Origin: DATKOF01 sp035524795
GTDB taxonomy: Bacteria > Pseudomonadota > Gammaproteobacteria > Burkholderiales > SG8-41
Length of the DNA stretch: 64,000 bases
Assembly: GCA_035524795.1 (NCBI GenBank)
Contig: DATKOF010000035.1
Location: 1 to 64,000 of the forward strand
Direction: 5' to 3'
Position numbers and translations under genes: made by a program. Numbering within the stretch: the stretch's first letter is position 1; each line of letters opens with the position of its first letter. The notes beneath the pieces are model-generated. The model searched no databases. It saw only the letters and a program-made list of their open reading frames with translations, and was not told the DNA's origin. Positions 63,361 to 64,000 of this stretch are shown here, one piece after another.

Positions 63361-63373
63361 TAAAGGCCTTTTT

Positions 63374-63449
63374 GCGGGAATAGCTCAGTTGGTAGAGCGC
63401 AACCTTGCCAAGGTTGAGGTCGGGAGTTCGAGACTCCTTTCCCGCTCCA
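63374..63449 (+). tRNA. tRNA-Gly (GCC)
   Basis: A 76-base cloverleaf: acceptor GCGGGAA/TTCCCGC, D arm with AGCTCAGTTGGTAGAGC, anticodon stem CAACC/GGTTG with loop TTGCCAA (anticodon GCC), T arm with GTTCGAG, and encoded CCA end. Confidence 0.97.
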
Positions 63450-63455
63450 GATTCC

Positions 63456-63498
63456 GGGAAAACGAAGCAGGTTCGGCCACTTCGTTTTCCCTTTTGTT
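63456..63498 (+). terminator. Terminator-like hairpin between tRNA-Gly and tRNA-Cys
   Basis: GGGAAAACGAAG (63456-63467) pairs perfectly with CTTCGTTTTCCC (63480-63491) around a 12-base loop and is followed by TTTTGTTT. tRNA-Cys begins eight bases later, so either termination is partial or the Cys gene has its own promoter inside this stretch, which I cannot see. Confidence 0.75.
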
Positions 63499-63505
63499 TA
63501 TGCGC

Positions 63506-63579
63506 GGCGGGGTGGCAGAGTGGTTATGCAGCGGCCTGCAAAGCCGTGGACGCCGGTTCGATTCCGACCCCCGCCTCCA
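63506..63579 (+). tRNA. tRNA-Cys (GCA)
   Basis: A 74-base cloverleaf: acceptor GGCGGGG/CCCCGCC, D arm GGCAGAGTGGTTATGC, anticodon loop CTGCAAA with anticodon GCA, T arm with GGTTCGATTCC, encoded CCA end. Confidence 0.96.
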
Positions 63580-63624
63580 ATCTTGCAGAGAGCACCCACG
63601 GACGAAACAAAGGCAGACAGCACC

Positions 63625-64000
63625 TCAGTTCGTTGCGGACGCCGCCCGTTTCAACAGGGAACGCAGTGAACGATTGCGGTCCTGCAGGTCGCGGGCCAAC
63701 TGTACCGCGATCATGTAAAGCAGGTGGTTGTTGATCGGCGGAGCCGAGCGCGCAAGTTTCTCAAATTCCTGCCGCGGCAGCGAAGCCGCAGTGACCGGTT
63801 CTACCGCAGTGCAGGTGGCGGCCGCGGGTATGTCGCTGAGCAGGGATAGCAGACCGAACATTTCGCCGCTGCGCAATTCTTTTATTTCCCGCTCCTGCCC
63901 GTTGATCTCGTCGCGATAGCTGACGCGCACGCCGCCGTTGATGATCAGATAAAGGGCTTCCCCTTGGCTACCCTGATCGATGAAAGTGTGACCGGCATCG
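63625..64000 (-). CDS. Cyclic-nucleotide-binding-domain protein (3' part only)
   Basis: The right edge cuts the gene; 124 C-terminal residues are visible. They match the CRP-type cNMP-binding beta-barrel: FIDQGSQGEALYLIINGGV, then GEMFGLLSLLSDIPAAATCT and the C-terminal helix INNHLLYMIAVQLARDLQDR. No helix-turn-helix follows, so this is not a CRP-like regulator. A CNBD at the C-terminus of a larger protein such as an MscS-type channel, transporter or kinase is likely. Start and N-terminal part are outside. Confidence 0.75.
   Translation of the reverse strand, partial: DAGHTFIDQGSQGEALYLIINGGVRVSYRDEINGQEREIKELRSGEMFGLLSLLSDIPAAATCTAVEPVTAASLPRQEFEKLARSAPPINNHLLYMIAVQLARDLQDRNRSLRSLLKRAASATN

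Overview
The window is a GC-rich chromosomal stretch from a Gram-negative bacterium, almost certainly a betaproteobacterium. The evidence is gene content and order: smc-zipA-ligA, a complete rpsB-tsf-pyrH-frr-uppS-cdsA-dxr-rseP-bamA-skp-lpxD-fabZ-lpxA-lpxB-rnhB block, and nadB next to rpoE-rseA-rseB-degP-lepA-lepB-rnc-era-recO-pdxJ. The arrangement resembles Rhodocyclales/Nitrosomonadales more than Burkholderiaceae, but that finer placement is inference. Nearly all of the DNA is core genome. Lower-GC accessory DNA is confined to two short stretches (about 11.9-13.8 kb and 32.7-33.35 kb). No CRISPR array, intact insertion sequence, prophage or rRNA operon was seen.

Layout. 1-2.5 kb (minus strand): the 5' part of a pilU-type ATPase, a conserved protein of unknown function, dapD and queF. 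2.6-11.9 kb (plus): smc, zipA, ligA, galU, a purine-salvage pair (hpt and a methylthioinosine-type phosphorylase) and def. 11.9-13.8 kb: small accessory genes (orphan BrnA antitoxin, N-terminally truncated BrnT, a lipoprotein) and a long palindromic repeat. 13.8-17.2 kb (minus): glnD and map. 17.2-17.7 kb: a nested inverted-repeat element overlapping the rpsB promoter region. 17.7-32.7 kb (plus): translation factors, isoprenoid and phospholipid synthesis, outer-membrane assembly and lipid A genes in one long tightly spaced run. 32.7-33.3 kb: a GIY-YIG-type gene. 33.4-40.8 kb: ppsA, pyrG, kdsA, eno, ftsB, folD. 40.8-46.8 kb: a 1168-residue iron-sulfur flavoprotein and a P1B metal ATPase, two bases apart. 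46.8-49.7 kb (minus): nadB and an omega-amino-acid aminotransferase. 50-63.3 kb (plus): the sigma-E module and degP, then lepA, lepB, rnc, era, recO, pdxJ, nagZ, a small tautomerase, uvrC and pgsA. 63.3-64 kb: tRNA-Gly(GCC), tRNA-Cys(GCA) and the 3' part of a cyclic-nucleotide-binding-domain gene.

How the genes work together. The envelope theme dominates: rseP (site-2 protease), bamA, skp and the lpx genes build the outer membrane, while rpoE-rseA-rseB-degP senses and repairs damage to it, so both ends of the sigma-E pathway lie in the window. kdsA (Kdo) and lpxA/B/D supply lipopolysaccharide. uppS, nagZ and dapD serve peptidoglycan. zipA and ftsB serve division. hpt next to a 6-oxopurine-type methylthionucleoside phosphorylase suggests a two-step recycling of the purine released from methylthioadenosine.

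The most unusual gene is the flavoprotein at 40849-44355. It joins a GltD/NfnB-like half to a PyrK/NfnA-like half in one chain, behind about 230 residues that match nothing I recognise, and it is tightly linked to a P-type ATPase carrying a YHS domain and two CPMHPE heavy-metal-binding repeats. The second most interesting feature is the element at 17286-17569, whose inverted repeats nest into one coherent multi-branched fold.
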